Both the position numbers and the translations under genes were made by a program. DNA of 64,000 bases. Source: Pseudomonas sp. Leaf48 (GTDB taxonomy: Bacteria > Pseudomonadota > Gammaproteobacteria > Pseudomonadales > Pseudomonadaceae). Numbering within the stretch: the first letter of the stretch is position 1; each line of letters starts with the position of its first letter. Below are positions 8,038-18,838 of this stretch, one piece after another. Where the stretch lies: the NCBI RefSeq assembly GCF_001421885.1, contig NZ_LMLH01000008.1, positions 62,001 through 126,000 on the forward strand, read 5' to 3'. The notes below the pieces were generated by a model. That model was not told where the DNA came from. It did not search any database and worked only from the letters and a program-made list of their open reading frames with translations.

Positions 8038-9786
8038 CTACAAAACCGCCGGCTGGCTATGGGGAAACAACAAATCCACAAACCGCTCCGCCGTCGGCTG
8101 CGGTTCGTGGTTGGCCAGCCCGGCGCGCTCGTTGGCTTCGATAAACACATACTCCGGCTGATCGGCGGCTGGCACCAGCAGGTCGAGACCCACCATGGGA
8201 ATGTCCAGCGCCCGCGCTGCGCGTATCGCCGCGTCCGCCAGGGCCGGATGGAGGATCGCCGTCACGTCCTCAAGAATCCCCCCGGTATGCAGATTGGCTG
8301 TACGCCTTACGAACAGATGCTCACCGGCCGCCAGGATGCTGCTGTAGTCGTACCCGGCCGCATGCAAGGTGCGCTGGGTTTCATGATCCAGCGCGATTGT
8401 GCTTTCGCCGCCGGTAGCCGCCTGGCGCCGCCGGCTCTGGGCTTCAATCAGGGCGCCGATGGTGTGTTGGCCATCGCCGATCACTTCGGCCGGTCGACGA
8501 ATCGCTGCGGCGACCACTTCAAAGCCGATCACCACAATCCGCAGGTCGAGGCCTTCGTGGAAGCTTTCCAGCAGCACATGGCTGTCGAACCCTTGGGCAA
8601 CGTCGATGGCTTGCTGGACCTCCTCGATGGTTTGCAGATCCACCGCCACCCCTTGTCCCTGTTCGCCATCCAGCGGCTTGACGACCACGCGCTGGTGCTC
8701 GTCAAGGAACGCCAGGTTATCGTCGGCGTTACCTGCCAGTTGCTGGCTTGGCAGGTTCAGGCCCGCGGCCTTGAGCACCTTGTGGGTCAGGCTCTTGTCC
8801 TGGCACAGGCTCATGCTGATGGCGCTGGTCAGATCGCTGAGGGATTCGCGGCAGCGCACCCGGCGCCCGCCATGGCTGAGGGTAAACATTCCGGCTTCGG
8901 CGTCATCGACCTGCACATCGATACCGCGCCGATGGGCTTCCTCGACGATGATCCGCGCATAGGGATTGAACTCCGCTTCAGGGCCCGGCCCCAGAAACAG
9001 TGGCTGGTTGATGCCGTTCTTGCGCTTGATGGCGAAGGTCGACAGGTTGCGAAAACCAAGCTTGGCGTACAGGCTTTTCGCCTGGCGGTTGTCGTGCAGT
9101 ACGGAGAGGTCTAGATAGGCCAGGCCGCGACTCATGAAATGCTCGATCAAATGCCGCACCAGCACTTCACCGACACCCGGCCGAGCACACTGCGGGTCGA
9201 CCGCCAGGCACCACAGGCTACTGCCGTTTTCCGGATCGTTGAACGCTTTGTGATGATTGAGCCCCATGACGCTGCCGATGACCGCGCCGCTGTCTTCGTC
9301 TTCGGCCAGCCAGTACACCGGGCCGCCCGCGTGTCGCGGGGTGAGCAGGGTGGCATCGATAGGTAGCATGCCGCGCGCCTGGTATAGATGATTGACCGCC
9401 TGCCAGTCTGCTTCGCTTTGTGCACGGCGAATGCGGAACCCGCGAAACACCCGGGTCGCCTGACGGTAATCAGTGAACCACAGGCGCAAGGTGTCGGACG
9501 GGTCGAGGAACAGTTGGGCCGGCTCCAGCCCCAGCACTTGCTGCGGCGCGGCGACATACAAGGCAATGTCGCGTTCGCCGGGCTGTTCGTTGAGCAGTTC
9601 CAGGGCCAGGCTCGCCGCGTCTGCGAAGGTATGGCCAATCAGCAGCCGGCCCCAACCGCAATGCACGGCAATCGGCGCCGCGCCGAGTTCACTGCCGTCT
9701 TCGGCCAGGCGCGCCTGCAGGCGCTCGTAGGAGGGTGTCTGGCCGCGCAACAGGCGTTGGTTGATAGCCGTGGCGTGAGGTTTCAT
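8038..9786 (-). CDS. ngg: N-acetylglutaminylglutamine synthetase
   Basis: The protein has 582 residues and two catalytic modules. Residues about 115-270 form a GNAT acetyltransferase (FRIRRAQSEADW, then VDPQCARPGVGEVLVRHLIE as the acetyl-CoA loop, and AKSLYAKLGF). Residues about 290-580 form an ATP-grasp ligase (VVVKPLDGEQGQGVAVDL, then LRIVVIGFEVVAAAIRRPAE, and VFIEANERAGL). In the known pathway the enzyme acetylates and ligates glutamine units to give N-acetylglutaminylglutamine. It lies three bases after the asnO stop codon, so the two are translationally close. Confidence 0.93.
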   Translation of the reverse strand: MKPHATAINQRLLRGQTPSYERLQARLAEDGSELGAAPIAVHCGWGRLLIGHTFADAASLALELLNEQPGERDIALYVAAPQQVLGLEPAQLFLDPSDTLRLWFTDYRQATRVFRGFRIRRAQSEADWQAVNHLYQARGMLPIDATLLTPRHAGGPVYWLAEDEDSGAVIGSVMGLNHHKAFNDPENGSSLWCLAVDPQCARPGVGEVLVRHLIEHFMSRGLAYLDLSVLHDNRQAKSLYAKLGFRNLSTFAIKRKNGINQPLFLGPGPEAEFNPYARIIVEEAHRRGIDVQVDDAEAGMFTLSHGGRRVRCRESLSDLTSAISMSLCQDKSLTHKVLKAAGLNLPSQQLAGNADDNLAFLDEHQRVVVKPLDGEQGQGVAVDLQTIEEVQQAIDVAQGFDSHVLLESFHEGLDLRIVVIGFEVVAAAIRRPAEVIGDGQHTIGALIEAQSRRRQAATGGESTIALDHETQRTLHAAGYDYSSILAAGEHLFVRRTANLHTGGILEDVTAILHPALADAAIRAARALDIPMVGLDLLVPAADQPEYVFIEANERAGLANHEPQPTAERFVDLLFPHSQPAVL

Positions 9787-9789
9787 TGA

Positions 9790-11562
9790 TCAGATTCCTT
9801 GTTCACTGAGCCACAGATTGAGGGCCGCCAGTTGCCACAGCTTCGAGCCACGCAACGGCGTCAATTGACCTTGCGGATCGGTCAGCAGACGGTCGAGCAT
9901 GGCCGGCTTGAACAGGCCGCGATCCTGGCTCGGATCGAGCAGGAGTTCACGTACCCAATCCAGGGTGTCGCCTTGCAGATGCTTGAGACCCGGCACCGGG
10001 AAGTAACCTTTTTTGCGGTCGATGACTTCACTCGGAATCACCAGGCGAGCGGCTTCCTTCAGAACTTGCTTGCCACCGTCCGGCAGCTTGAATTTGCCCG
10101 GCACCCGCGCCGACAACTCCACCAGCCGGTAATCGAGAAACGGCGTGCGCGCTTCCAGTCCCCAGGCCATGGTCATGTTGTCGACGCGTTTGACCGGGTC
10201 ATCCACCAGCATCACCGTGCTGTCCAGACGCAAGGCCTTGTCTACCGCAGCGTCGGCACCGGGTTGGGCGAAATGCTCTTTGACGAAGTCGCCAGCGGCG
10301 TCATTGGCCATCAGCCATTTCGGCTGCACGGTGGCGGCGTATTCGTCGTAACTGCGGTCGAAAAACGCTTCGCGGTACGCCGTGTACGGATCGCTGGCAC
10401 CGTCCACCTGGGGATACCAGTGGTAACCGGCGAATAGCTCGTCCGCACCTTGGCCGCTTTGCACCACCTTGCAGTGTTTGGCCACTTCCCGGGACAACAG
10501 GTAGAAGGCGATGCAGTCATGGCTGACCATCGGTTCGCTCATGGCGCGGAACGCCGCAGGCAATTGCTCGATGATTTCCTTTTCGTCGATGCGCAGTTGG
10601 TGATGCCGGGTGCCGTAATGTCTGGCGATCAGGTCCGAATACTGGAACTCGTCACCGCGCTCGCCACCGGCATCCTGGAAGCCGATGGAAAAGGTCGACA
10701 GGTTGTCCACGCCGACTTCGCGCAACAGGCCCACGAGCAAGCTGGAGTCGACGCCGCCCGACAACAGTACGCCGACATCCACCGCCGCCCGTTGGCGGAT
10801 GGCTACCGCGTTGCGGGTGCTGTCGAGCACGCGGTCGCGCCAGTCTTCGAGGGTCAGATTCATCTCGTCGGCATGTGGGCCGTAGGGCAGGGTCCACCAG
10901 GTTTTCTGTTCGGTGCGGCCGTCGGCTTCAATGCGCATCCAGGTGGCTGGCGGCAGCTTTTCGATACCTGCCAGCAGGGTGCGTGGTGCCGGAACCACCG
11001 CGTGGAAATTCAGATAATGATTGAGGGCCACCGGATCAAGGATCGGGTTGATATCGCCGCCCTTGAGCAGCGCCGGCAGCGCCGAGGCAAAGCGCAAGCG
11101 CTGGCCGGTGCGTGACAGGTACAGCGGCTTGACGCCGAGCCGGTCGCGGGCGATGAACAGGCGCTGGGCATCGCGCTCCCAGATGGCAAAGGCAAACATG
11201 CCATTGAGTCTGGGCAGCAACGCTTCGCCCCAGGCGTGATAACCCTTTAGCAACACTTCGGTGTCACCACCGGAATAGAAGGCATAACCGAGCGCTTCAA
11301 GCTCGGCGCGCAGTTCCGGGAAGTTGTAGATCGCCCCGTTGAAGGCCAGGGACAAGCCCAGTTGGTTGTCGATCATCGGCTGCGCCGAGCCGTCCGACAG
11401 GTCCATGATTTTCAGGCGCCGGTGGCCCAGGGCGATCGGTCCCTGGCTGTGAAAGCCCCAGGCGTCGGGGCCACGAGGGGCCAGGTGATGGGTGATTCGT
11501 TCAACTGCCGCGAGGTCGGCAGGTTGATGATCAAAACGTAACTCGCCAGCTAATCCGCACAT
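9790..11562 (-). CDS. asnO: N-acetylglutaminylglutamine amidotransferase
   Basis: The protein has 590 residues and is the first gene of the minus-strand operon. It has asparagine-synthase architecture. The N-terminal glutaminase begins directly with the nucleophile Cys2 (MCGLAGELRF). The C-terminal synthetase domain carries the PP-loop GVLLSGGVDSSLLVGLL near residue 270 and QSGQGADELFAGY near 390. In this pathway it amidates the dipeptide to N-acetylglutaminylglutamine amide, a compatible solute made under osmotic stress. The start at 11562 is fixed by the need for Cys at position 2 and by AAGGAA about 7 bases upstream. Confidence 0.93.
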   Translation of the reverse strand: MCGLAGELRFDHQPADLAAVERITHHLAPRGPDAWGFHSQGPIALGHRRLKIMDLSDGSAQPMIDNQLGLSLAFNGAIYNFPELRAELEALGYAFYSGGDTEVLLKGYHAWGEALLPRLNGMFAFAIWERDAQRLFIARDRLGVKPLYLSRTGQRLRFASALPALLKGGDINPILDPVALNHYLNFHAVVPAPRTLLAGIEKLPPATWMRIEADGRTEQKTWWTLPYGPHADEMNLTLEDWRDRVLDSTRNAVAIRQRAAVDVGVLLSGGVDSSLLVGLLREVGVDNLSTFSIGFQDAGGERGDEFQYSDLIARHYGTRHHQLRIDEKEIIEQLPAAFRAMSEPMVSHDCIAFYLLSREVAKHCKVVQSGQGADELFAGYHWYPQVDGASDPYTAYREAFFDRSYDEYAATVQPKWLMANDAAGDFVKEHFAQPGADAAVDKALRLDSTVMLVDDPVKRVDNMTMAWGLEARTPFLDYRLVELSARVPGKFKLPDGGKQVLKEAARLVIPSEVIDRKKGYFPVPGLKHLQGDTLDWVRELLLDPSQDRGLFKPAMLDRLLTDPQGQLTPLRGSKLWQLAALNLWLSEQGI

Positions 11563-11857
11563 AAATTCCTTACCGGTTTTTCCGTTGGGGAGGGTCAATC
11601 GCTGCCACGCCAAAACGGCGGGCACTCAGAAACTGACCCGGCTGATTGCTCGGAGTTTTATATCGATCGGTTATAAGCAGGTGTGACGGACGAATGGCAG
11701 GCAATGCTCAAACGAGTGTTGAAGTGGCGGTAAATAATGCTGCGATGCATGGGAATAGTTGCTTGGATGCGCGCGAATCGGACCCGGTATTCGAATTATT
11801 CTTCGGCGTTCGCAAGCATTAGGCTGACAGATTCTGGACGCAATAAGGACATTGCAC
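11563..11857. other. Divergent intergenic region, asnO operon and toxin gene
   Basis: These 295 bases separate the minus-strand NAGGN operon and the plus-strand toxin gene and must hold both promoters. An AT-richer stretch lies at about 11725-11830. AAGGA at 11845-11849 is the toxin ribosome-binding site. No confident -35/-10 pair is assigned, although osmotic control of asnO would be expected. Confidence 0.5.
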
Positions 11858-13960
11858 ATGCTGCCTACCGCAATCACGGCACCCGCTGTCGTTACAGTCA
11901 CTTCCGAACAACGCCTTGAGGCTTTACTGCTCCATACGGCTGACCTGGACAAAGCCCAAGCTCTACAGCAATCCATTCCCCAATGGCTGATCGCGGCCGA
12001 CCTGAGCGTGGTGCAGGGCCTGAAGACCGCGCTGGAACAGAGTCAGCCTTGCTACACCAAGGCCACGCAAGTACTCGCAAGACTCAAACCGCTGGATGAG
12101 TTCTGCAAGCAGGAACTGACGAGTAAGCTCAAGGAAAAGTGGAGCACCGAGGTCGACGTCGAGCGTGACACCCTGGAGATCATCAAATCGAAGTTTAACT
12201 CGACAGGGCTGGCTCCTATCGGTTTCCTGGAAGGGACCACCACCACATCCCGCAGTCTGCTTCAGGCTGCAATGGAGAACTTCACATCCGCGGAAACCAG
12301 GACTGGAGGCATCCCCACGCAGTCGTTGATAAAAATCAACAATCAGCCCCAGTCAGGCTCGCAAATCACCCCGGGCAATTTCGCCACGCTTTGCCGTGAG
12401 CTTGATCTCGGTACCCGCTACCAGACTCACATCAATGACGTTCTGAAACTGCCGGCCAAACCTGTCGCAGATGCCCCCGTCGATGTTCGCGCGTCCACCA
12501 GCGATATCCGGCAACTGAAGCTGCTGGACATGCAAGTTGCTGTTCATATCGCCTACCTGAAAAAGCACATCAGCAAAGATGCGTACACCATGCTGTTGAG
12601 TGTGATCGAACAGAATCTCCCGGCGGCGCAATGCACAGAGGCGCGCTTTGATGGCGCTGCGGTGATCTGGCAAGGCTTGACGGTTCACGACTGCTGCATT
12701 TGTAGCGCGCTGATATTCAGCAGGGCGTCGATCGATACCGCCCCCTTGGCCAAGTGTGTTGTGTATATGCCGAACGAACCCCGGCGCCCCTTGTATGAGT
12801 ACCCCTCTCTGAAGGATTTCAAGGACTATCTCGAGCTCCACTTGCAAAGCAAGAGTTACAAAAAACACTTTGTCGAGCATTACCTTCCTGGTCCGGACAA
12901 GAGCGATTTCTTCACTCATTTCAACAAAGATCGCAAGTTAGGCACGCTCGTCGCCATGCCTGTCGATACTGACGTGGCAGACTTTTTGTTCAGTGCGTTT
13001 CTCAGCAAAACCCAGAAGGACGCGCGCAACCTTGCCGTACCGACGGCGGATGTCGATGAGCAGCAACGGGAAAAAAATATCCAGGCATTGCTGGATGCAG
13101 GCCTGTTACTGCTCAATGCCGCCGCGTTTTTTGTGCCGGTGATTGGTCAGGTGATGTTGACGGCGGCGGTGGTCGAAATCGTCAGTGAAGTCTATGAAGG
13201 TGTGCAGGACTGGTCGCACGGCGAGCATCATCAAGCGCTGTCGCATCTGCTCAATGTGGTGGAAAGCCTCGCGCAAATGGCTGCCTTTGCGGCAGGCGGC
13301 AAGATCGTTTCGGCAGCCATCAGCAAAGGCGTGAAAGAACAGGCGGCATTCTTCGACGGCTTCGAGGCAGTGACCCGCGCTGATGGTAAAGCGAGGCTTT
13401 GGAAGCCGGACCTTGAGCCCTATCGGCAAGCCTCGACGCAGGCCGCGGACTTGCAGGCGGATTCGCAGGGCATCTACCGCGATGGCGAGCTCACATCGAT
13501 CAGCCTGGATGGGGCCAGCTACCGCGTTTCCCGCAATGCTGCGCAGCAGTCATGGCAGATCAACCATCCCGGGCACTCGGACAGATTCCAGCCAGCCATC
13601 GAAAGAACCGTGGAAGGCGGCTGGCGGCATGCCTACGAGCATGCCCATGAATGGCCTGACGGCGCTTACGCGCTGCGACGTACGGCTCCGCGCCTGAGCG
13701 ATCTGGGTGACGATCTGACGGCGATTGCCGACATCACTGGAATGTCACCCGCCAGCTTGCACCGTTTGCACGAAAGCAACCTCAATCTGCCGCAGCGGTT
13801 CAATGATTGCGTCGAGCGTTTCAGGCTGAACCGCAGAGTCAACGCGGTAATCAGTGCCATGGAGCAGGGCGAGACCGCGAACACGGACTATGTGCAGGAG
13901 CAATTGCAGACCTTGCCAAGGTTGCCTGGCTGGCCAGCGGAGCGCTTCATTGAAGTGCTC

Positions 13961-14013
13961 GGAGAAGGAGAAGGAGAAGGAGAAGGAGAAGGAGAAGGAG
14001 AAGGAGAAGGAGA
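13961..14013 (+). repeat. GGAGAA hexanucleotide microsatellite in the toxin gene
   Basis: Eight perfect copies of GGAGAA and a partial ninth encode nine consecutive Gly-Glu pairs in frame. The unit is six bases, so copy-number slippage would change linker length without shifting frame. Confidence 0.95.
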
Positions 14014-14285
14014 GGCGAAAGGGAATGTCTCACGCTTTCCGCAAACCGCGTCAGCGGTTGATAAGGTTAACTGCCTGGAGGTTACCCAGGCGGAACTTGA
14101 CTCGGGTCGGTTGCTCGATAGGGTCATCAGTGACCTGCACGAGAATGACGTCGAAGCGCTGATCGGCTCAGCGCAGACCGCCACGAAATCGCAACTGTTG
14201 GCCGGGAAAATCGCTGCGCACCTCAAAAGTGATCGCCAGCCATTGCTCGATTGGCTCTATAGCGCCCATGACGGCACCGCCACGT

Positions 14286-14298
14286 CGCTACGCTACGC
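14286..14298 (+). repeat. 5-bp tandem duplication causing the toxin frameshift
   Basis: CGCTACGCTACGC is periodic at five bases over 13 positions. Deleting one unit restores a single reading frame across the whole toxin gene, so this tract is the inferred lesion. Confidence 0.85.
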
Positions 14299-16720
14299 GA
14301 ACAGTTCCCTGACCTTCCCAACCGGGTCAGTCAGGAGTTGCTCGATAATGCCTCTGCCCGAGATCGCACCTTTCTCAAAGAACGCAGGATCGGGTTGGAC
14401 CTGGCGCAACAGGCCCGGGAGACCCAGTTCGCAATCAGGCAGGATCGAGCACTTGCCGGATTGCACCAGCCACAATTGGCAAATGCCGACACTGACAATC
14501 TGGCCCTGAGATTGATGGATCAGTTGCAGGGCTGGGATGACGATTTGCGCCTGGAAGTACGCCAGGACTCGGAAAGTGGCACGCTGCTGGACAGCGTGGG
14601 CAAAGAAGGGGCGTCACAGCGCAAGATCATCGTCAAAACCTCCGGCGGCTACCAGGTCACCTCAATCGATGGTGCTTCGTCGCACAGCAAAACTTCCAGG
14701 CACCTGGTTGAGTCGATCTACCATGCATTGCCGCAAAGCCAGCGCACGCGCATGTCCTTCACGGGCGTCGACACCGTGGATATCCACACGCTGCGCTCAC
14801 GATTGTTTGCGGCCGCCGCTCGTGACCCTCAGCGTACCGGCAAGCTGCTGCGCAATGAGCGCAGTGAGGTCGCGCAACACCTTACCGGGTGTACCCAGGC
14901 GGATCCGCCCGCTGCGGGTTCTTACGCAAGAGCACTGGTTCGCAAAGTCAGAAAACTATACCCCACGTTCACTGATGCCCAGGTGTCCGCCTTTCTCGAT
15001 GAGGCGGGCAGCGATATGACGTCACGGGTAACCCGGCTCAAGGAGCTCAAGCAGCAGCTCAAGGCCTTCCTCAAGGGGCTGTACGCGTGGCGCGACGATG
15101 AGGTGCAAATGGCCAAATTGCCGGGGCAGCTCAATGATATTCGGGTCGGCCGACGCCATGTGGCCAATGCCATCGAAAATTGCTGGCGCCGTGTAACGCC
15201 GCCGCGCTGGCCGCAAGACCCGGCGCTGACCACGCTCAAGCTTGAGGGCGAACCGGTAGGGCAACTGCCGACACTGACCGAGCAGGATGTCGCCCATGTG
15301 CGCATCCTTTCCATCAAGGATATGCAAGCGGGCGATGAACTGGCGTACTTCCTCAAGCCTTTCAAAAACCTGACCCGACTGGATCTGGACCGCAACAAGC
15401 TCACGCGATTGCCCGAAGCGCTCTCGCACATGCCGGCGCTGCAGCACTTGAGTCTGGATGGCAATCAGGTGGCACTGACCGAGCACACGCTGCGCAAGCT
15501 GGCCGATATGCGCGAGCTGCGTACCTTGAGGCTTACCGGCAACCGTCTGGGGGCCACGCTCGATGTTGGTAAAATGTTCAATTTGCAGGCGCTGTACCTG
15601 AACGATACCTATGCCACGGAGTTTCTCTTGGGGATAGGTAGTCTGCCCAATCTGGACATGGTGGACTTGCGTGGCAACGAGATTCGGGAACTGCCGCAGT
15701 GGGTGTTTCAACTCCCGGATCGAGTCGCCCAGGCCATCAACCTTCGTCTGAACCCATTGTCCACCGCAAGTCGAGCGAGTCTGACCACCCATAGAGACGC
15801 CACGGGCCAGGGGATGGGGTTCATCGCTAATGATGAGGCAATGATCAATGAACAAAGGGCCAGAGACTTGTGGATACCAAAATCGACCGAAGAACTTTAT
15901 GCCAGTCGTAACCGCACGTGGCTCGCGCTGAAAAATGAACCCGCTGCCGGTGAGTTCTTTCGACTGCTGGCACAGGTCGCAGGCACGGCGGATACCCGCC
16001 ATGTACGCGAAGACATGACTCGCCGGGTATGGACTGTGATCGACGCCGCTCAGGCCGATTCGGCTCTACGCGAGCAATTGCTGCCGATGGCCATGAGGGC
16101 CAACTGCTCCGATTCGGCGGCCATCATTTTCAGTAAACTTGAAGTGGCCGTCGAAGTCGACAAGGTGGTTCGCCAGGCCGTCAACGCTCACGACAGGGCG
16201 GCTCGCTTGTTGCAACTGGGTAGACGCCTGTTTCGCCAGGACTATCTCTCCAAAATAGCCAAGGAGGAGTTCACGGCCGATCCCAAGCTTGATCCGGTTG
16301 AGGTGGAGCTGGCTTATCTTACCGGTCTGGCCGAAAGGCTCGACCTGATCGGTCAGCCCAAACATATGAGGTATGCATCGCTTGCCGGTGTCACCCCGGC
16401 GAAACTCGATGCGGCGTATAACCGGGTCGTCAGCGCGGAGCTCGCGCCAGGGCTGGTGGAGTTCCTGAGCAAGCGCCCGTTCTGGAGCGACTTTTTGCGT
16501 GAACACCACCCCAGGCAATTCACCGATGCCGCCACACCCTTCCACCCCCGTGTGCAAACGGCCTTCGAAAATCAGGAAACGCTTGGAGAAAATTATCGCA
16601 AGAAGGTCGACGGCATCATGGCAGAGATGCAAAAAGCTGAATCACAGTTGCTGCAAAAATTGACCCGGGAGGCTATCAAGGCCGAGGACTTGAAGACCTG
16701 CTTCGCCCTGGATTGAGCCT

Positions 16721-18703
16721 TCAGGACTTGCCGCGGATCAAGCGTCGCAAGGCAAAACGGTTGGGGTGACAGGCCTCTGCCACGGCCCTTGGCAGTGGCA
16801 GAGGCTCATCATCAAGCCACGCAGCCAGCAGTTCGCCGGATAATGGCGCGGTAATCAACCCTCGCGAGCCGTGACCGCTGTTGACGTACAGGCCATTGAG
16901 CCACGGGCAAGGGGTGTCCGGGGTTTGCCGGGCATCCTTGCTCAGGGCTTTATAGACGTCTGCAAATTCCGAGCTGTCTGCCAACGGACCGACAATCGGC
17001 AGGTAATCGGGGCTGGTACAGCGAAACGCTGCACGGCCTTCGAGCGCTTCGGGTTGCAGGTTCGCGGCACCAAGGCGTTGGAGCAGGTCGAGGGAAATTT
17101 CCTCGAGCATCTTCAGATTGCCTTCGTGTTCGGCGGCAGTCGGTGTCAGGTCGTCATTGTTGAAATCAAAACTTGCACCCAAGGTGTGTTCGCCCAGCCG
17201 TGCCGGGGCGACATAGCCCTCGGCGCAGACTACGGTGCTCAGGCTCTGGCTGGCAGAGGTCTGGGACAAGCGGGTGATCTGTCCGCGAATGCGTTTGAGT
17301 GGCAGATCGCGACTGAAGGAAAACCGCTTGATCTCGGCGGCACCGGCCAGCACCACCACCGGGGCCTCGGCGAGGAGCCTGTCTCCCTCCCAGGCCTGCC
17401 ATTTTCCGTTTGTCTGGCGCAACTCGAGTACATCGTGGTGGGTCAATAGCTGGATGTTCGGGTGTGCGGCTTGCCATTGGCACAACGCGGGGGGATGCAC
17501 CCAACCGCCTTCGGGATAGAACAGCCCTCCCGATTGCAAATGGACGCCGGCGCGGATTTCGGCGTGTTCCCGATCGAGCACCTGCAGCAGATCGTCGGGA
17601 AACGCCGCCGCCAATTGCGCCTGACGCTCGGCTTCCTTGGCATTGAAAGCCAGTTGCAAAACACCGCAAGCGTCCCAGTCGACCCCGCGTTGCAGGGACT
17701 CCAGCAGACGACGGGTGTAGCCGAAGCCGCTGACGATCAATTGCGACAAGGCCGTGCCGTGGGCGGACAGCTTGAGATACAAAACACCCTGCGGATTGCC
17801 CGACGCTTCCCGGGCGAGGGCGTCGTGACGCTCCAGCAGACTGACCTGCCAGCCCCGCGCGGCGAAACTGGCGGCGCTGGCGCATCCGGCCAGGCCACCA
17901 CCTATCACCAGTGCTCGGCGCTCACCGGCCAAGGGGGCGGGGCGGGCGAACCAGGGTTTGGCCTGTGCCGGTGACGCTACATCCAGCGGCCAACCGAGGA
18001 ACTCGCCGCGCAGGATTTCCCATTTGTGGCCGATACCCGGCGTGCGTTTCATCTTGAAACCGGCAGCGTTGAGCAAGCGGCGTACCCAACCGGTGCTGGT
18101 AAAGGTGCTGATGGTCGAGCCTGGGGCGGCGAGACGTGCCAGTTCGGCAAACAGTTCGGCGGTCCACATGTCCGGGTTTTTCGCCGGGGCGAAGCCGTCG
18201 AGGAACCAGGCGTCGATTCGTGCGTCCAGTTGCGGCAGTTGTTCAAGGGCATCGCCGATCAGCAGGGTCAGGGTGACGCGGCCGTTGGCCAGGGTCAGAC
18301 GCTGAAAGCCCTGATGGATCGCTACGTACTGCGCGAGCAATTGATCGGCAAACACCTTGAGTTCCGGCCACAGCGCCAGGGCGCGTTGCAGGTCGGCGGG
18401 GCTCAGCGGGTATTTCTCGACGCTGACAAAGTGCAGTCGCGCACCGGGCGCTGCGTGTTGCTCGAAAACCTGCCAGGCACACAGGAAATTCAGCCCCGTG
18501 CCGAAACCCGTTTCGCCGATGACCAGGCGCCCGCCCTGCGTCAGGGCGGCGAAGCGTTCCGCCAGGCGATTCTGCTCGATGAACACGTAGCGTGTTTCGT
18601 CCAGCCCCGACTTATCGGAGAAATAGACATCGTCGAACACTCGCGAATACGGGCGACCTTGGTCGTCCCAGTCGAGCTGGGCGTGGGGCAGTACAGGTTT
18701 CAT
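16721..18703 (-). CDS. mnmC: Bifunctional tRNA mnm5s2U biosynthesis protein MnmC
   Basis: The protein has 660 residues and two enzymes. The N-terminal MnmD methyltransferase (about 1-240) has LVIGETGFGTGLNFLCAW and DAWFLDGFAPAKNPDMW. The C-terminal FAD oxidase (about 260-640) begins with the dinucleotide motif ALVIGGGLAGCASAASFA and ends with GLYVNSGHGSRGL. Together they convert cmnm5(s2)U34 to mnm5(s2)U34 in tRNA: the oxidase removes the carboxymethyl group and the methylase adds the methyl. The length matches the family. Its stop lies four bases from the toxin gene stop, with no terminator between these convergent genes. Confidence 0.95.
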   Translation of the reverse strand: MKPVLPHAQLDWDDQGRPYSRVFDDVYFSDKSGLDETRYVFIEQNRLAERFAALTQGGRLVIGETGFGTGLNFLCAWQVFEQHAAPGARLHFVSVEKYPLSPADLQRALALWPELKVFADQLLAQYVAIHQGFQRLTLANGRVTLTLLIGDALEQLPQLDARIDAWFLDGFAPAKNPDMWTAELFAELARLAAPGSTISTFTSTGWVRRLLNAAGFKMKRTPGIGHKWEILRGEFLGWPLDVASPAQAKPWFARPAPLAGERRALVIGGGLAGCASAASFAARGWQVSLLERHDALAREASGNPQGVLYLKLSAHGTALSQLIVSGFGYTRRLLESLQRGVDWDACGVLQLAFNAKEAERQAQLAAAFPDDLLQVLDREHAEIRAGVHLQSGGLFYPEGGWVHPPALCQWQAAHPNIQLLTHHDVLELRQTNGKWQAWEGDRLLAEAPVVVLAGAAEIKRFSFSRDLPLKRIRGQITRLSQTSASQSLSTVVCAEGYVAPARLGEHTLGASFDFNNDDLTPTAAEHEGNLKMLEEISLDLLQRLGAANLQPEALEGRAAFRCTSPDYLPIVGPLADSSEFADVYKALSKDARQTPDTPCPWLNGLYVNSGHGSRGLITAPLSGELLAAWLDDEPLPLPRAVAEACHPNRFALRRLIRGKS

Positions 18704-18838
18704 GACAGGCTCGGCAACGGCAAGAGCGCCATTCTAGCTGATCGGCGTGCTGCCCAAGGTCGCGATCTTTTGACCTTTTTGCTCAACCGTGACTCTTTAT
18801 CTCCGCTAGTCTTGCTCACATCTGGAAGGGAGTTACCC

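Larger units (their letters stand above)
11858..16716 (+). pseudogene. Large NEL-type E3 ubiquitin ligase-like toxin, frameshifted
   Basis: This is one long gene in two frames. The first frame runs from ATG 11858 (AAGGA 8 bases upstream) and stops at 14509. Coding sense then continues in another frame from about 14290 to 16716. Removing five bases from the tandem CTACGCTACG at 14288-14297 rejoins the frames as ATSLREQFPDLP and gives an uninterrupted 1619-residue protein. In that protein, a dermonecrotic-toxin-like N-terminal domain (DUF6543 type; VVYMPNEPRRPLYEYPS near 300) is followed by hydrophobic helices near 415-440, a Gly-Glu repeat near 702-719, leucine-rich repeats near 1165-1290 (LTRLDLDRNKLTRLPE), and a C-terminal NEL domain with the catalytic-type Cys-x-Asp (NCSDSAA, Cys about 1415). 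NEL proteins ubiquitinate host proteins. As read, the product would lack LRR and NEL unless the frame is restored. Confidence 0.85.

Noticed and set aside
18026..18838. Long N-terminal extension of the pap gene
   Set aside because: The extended part lies antisense to mnmC; the family start and ribosome-binding site are at 18839.
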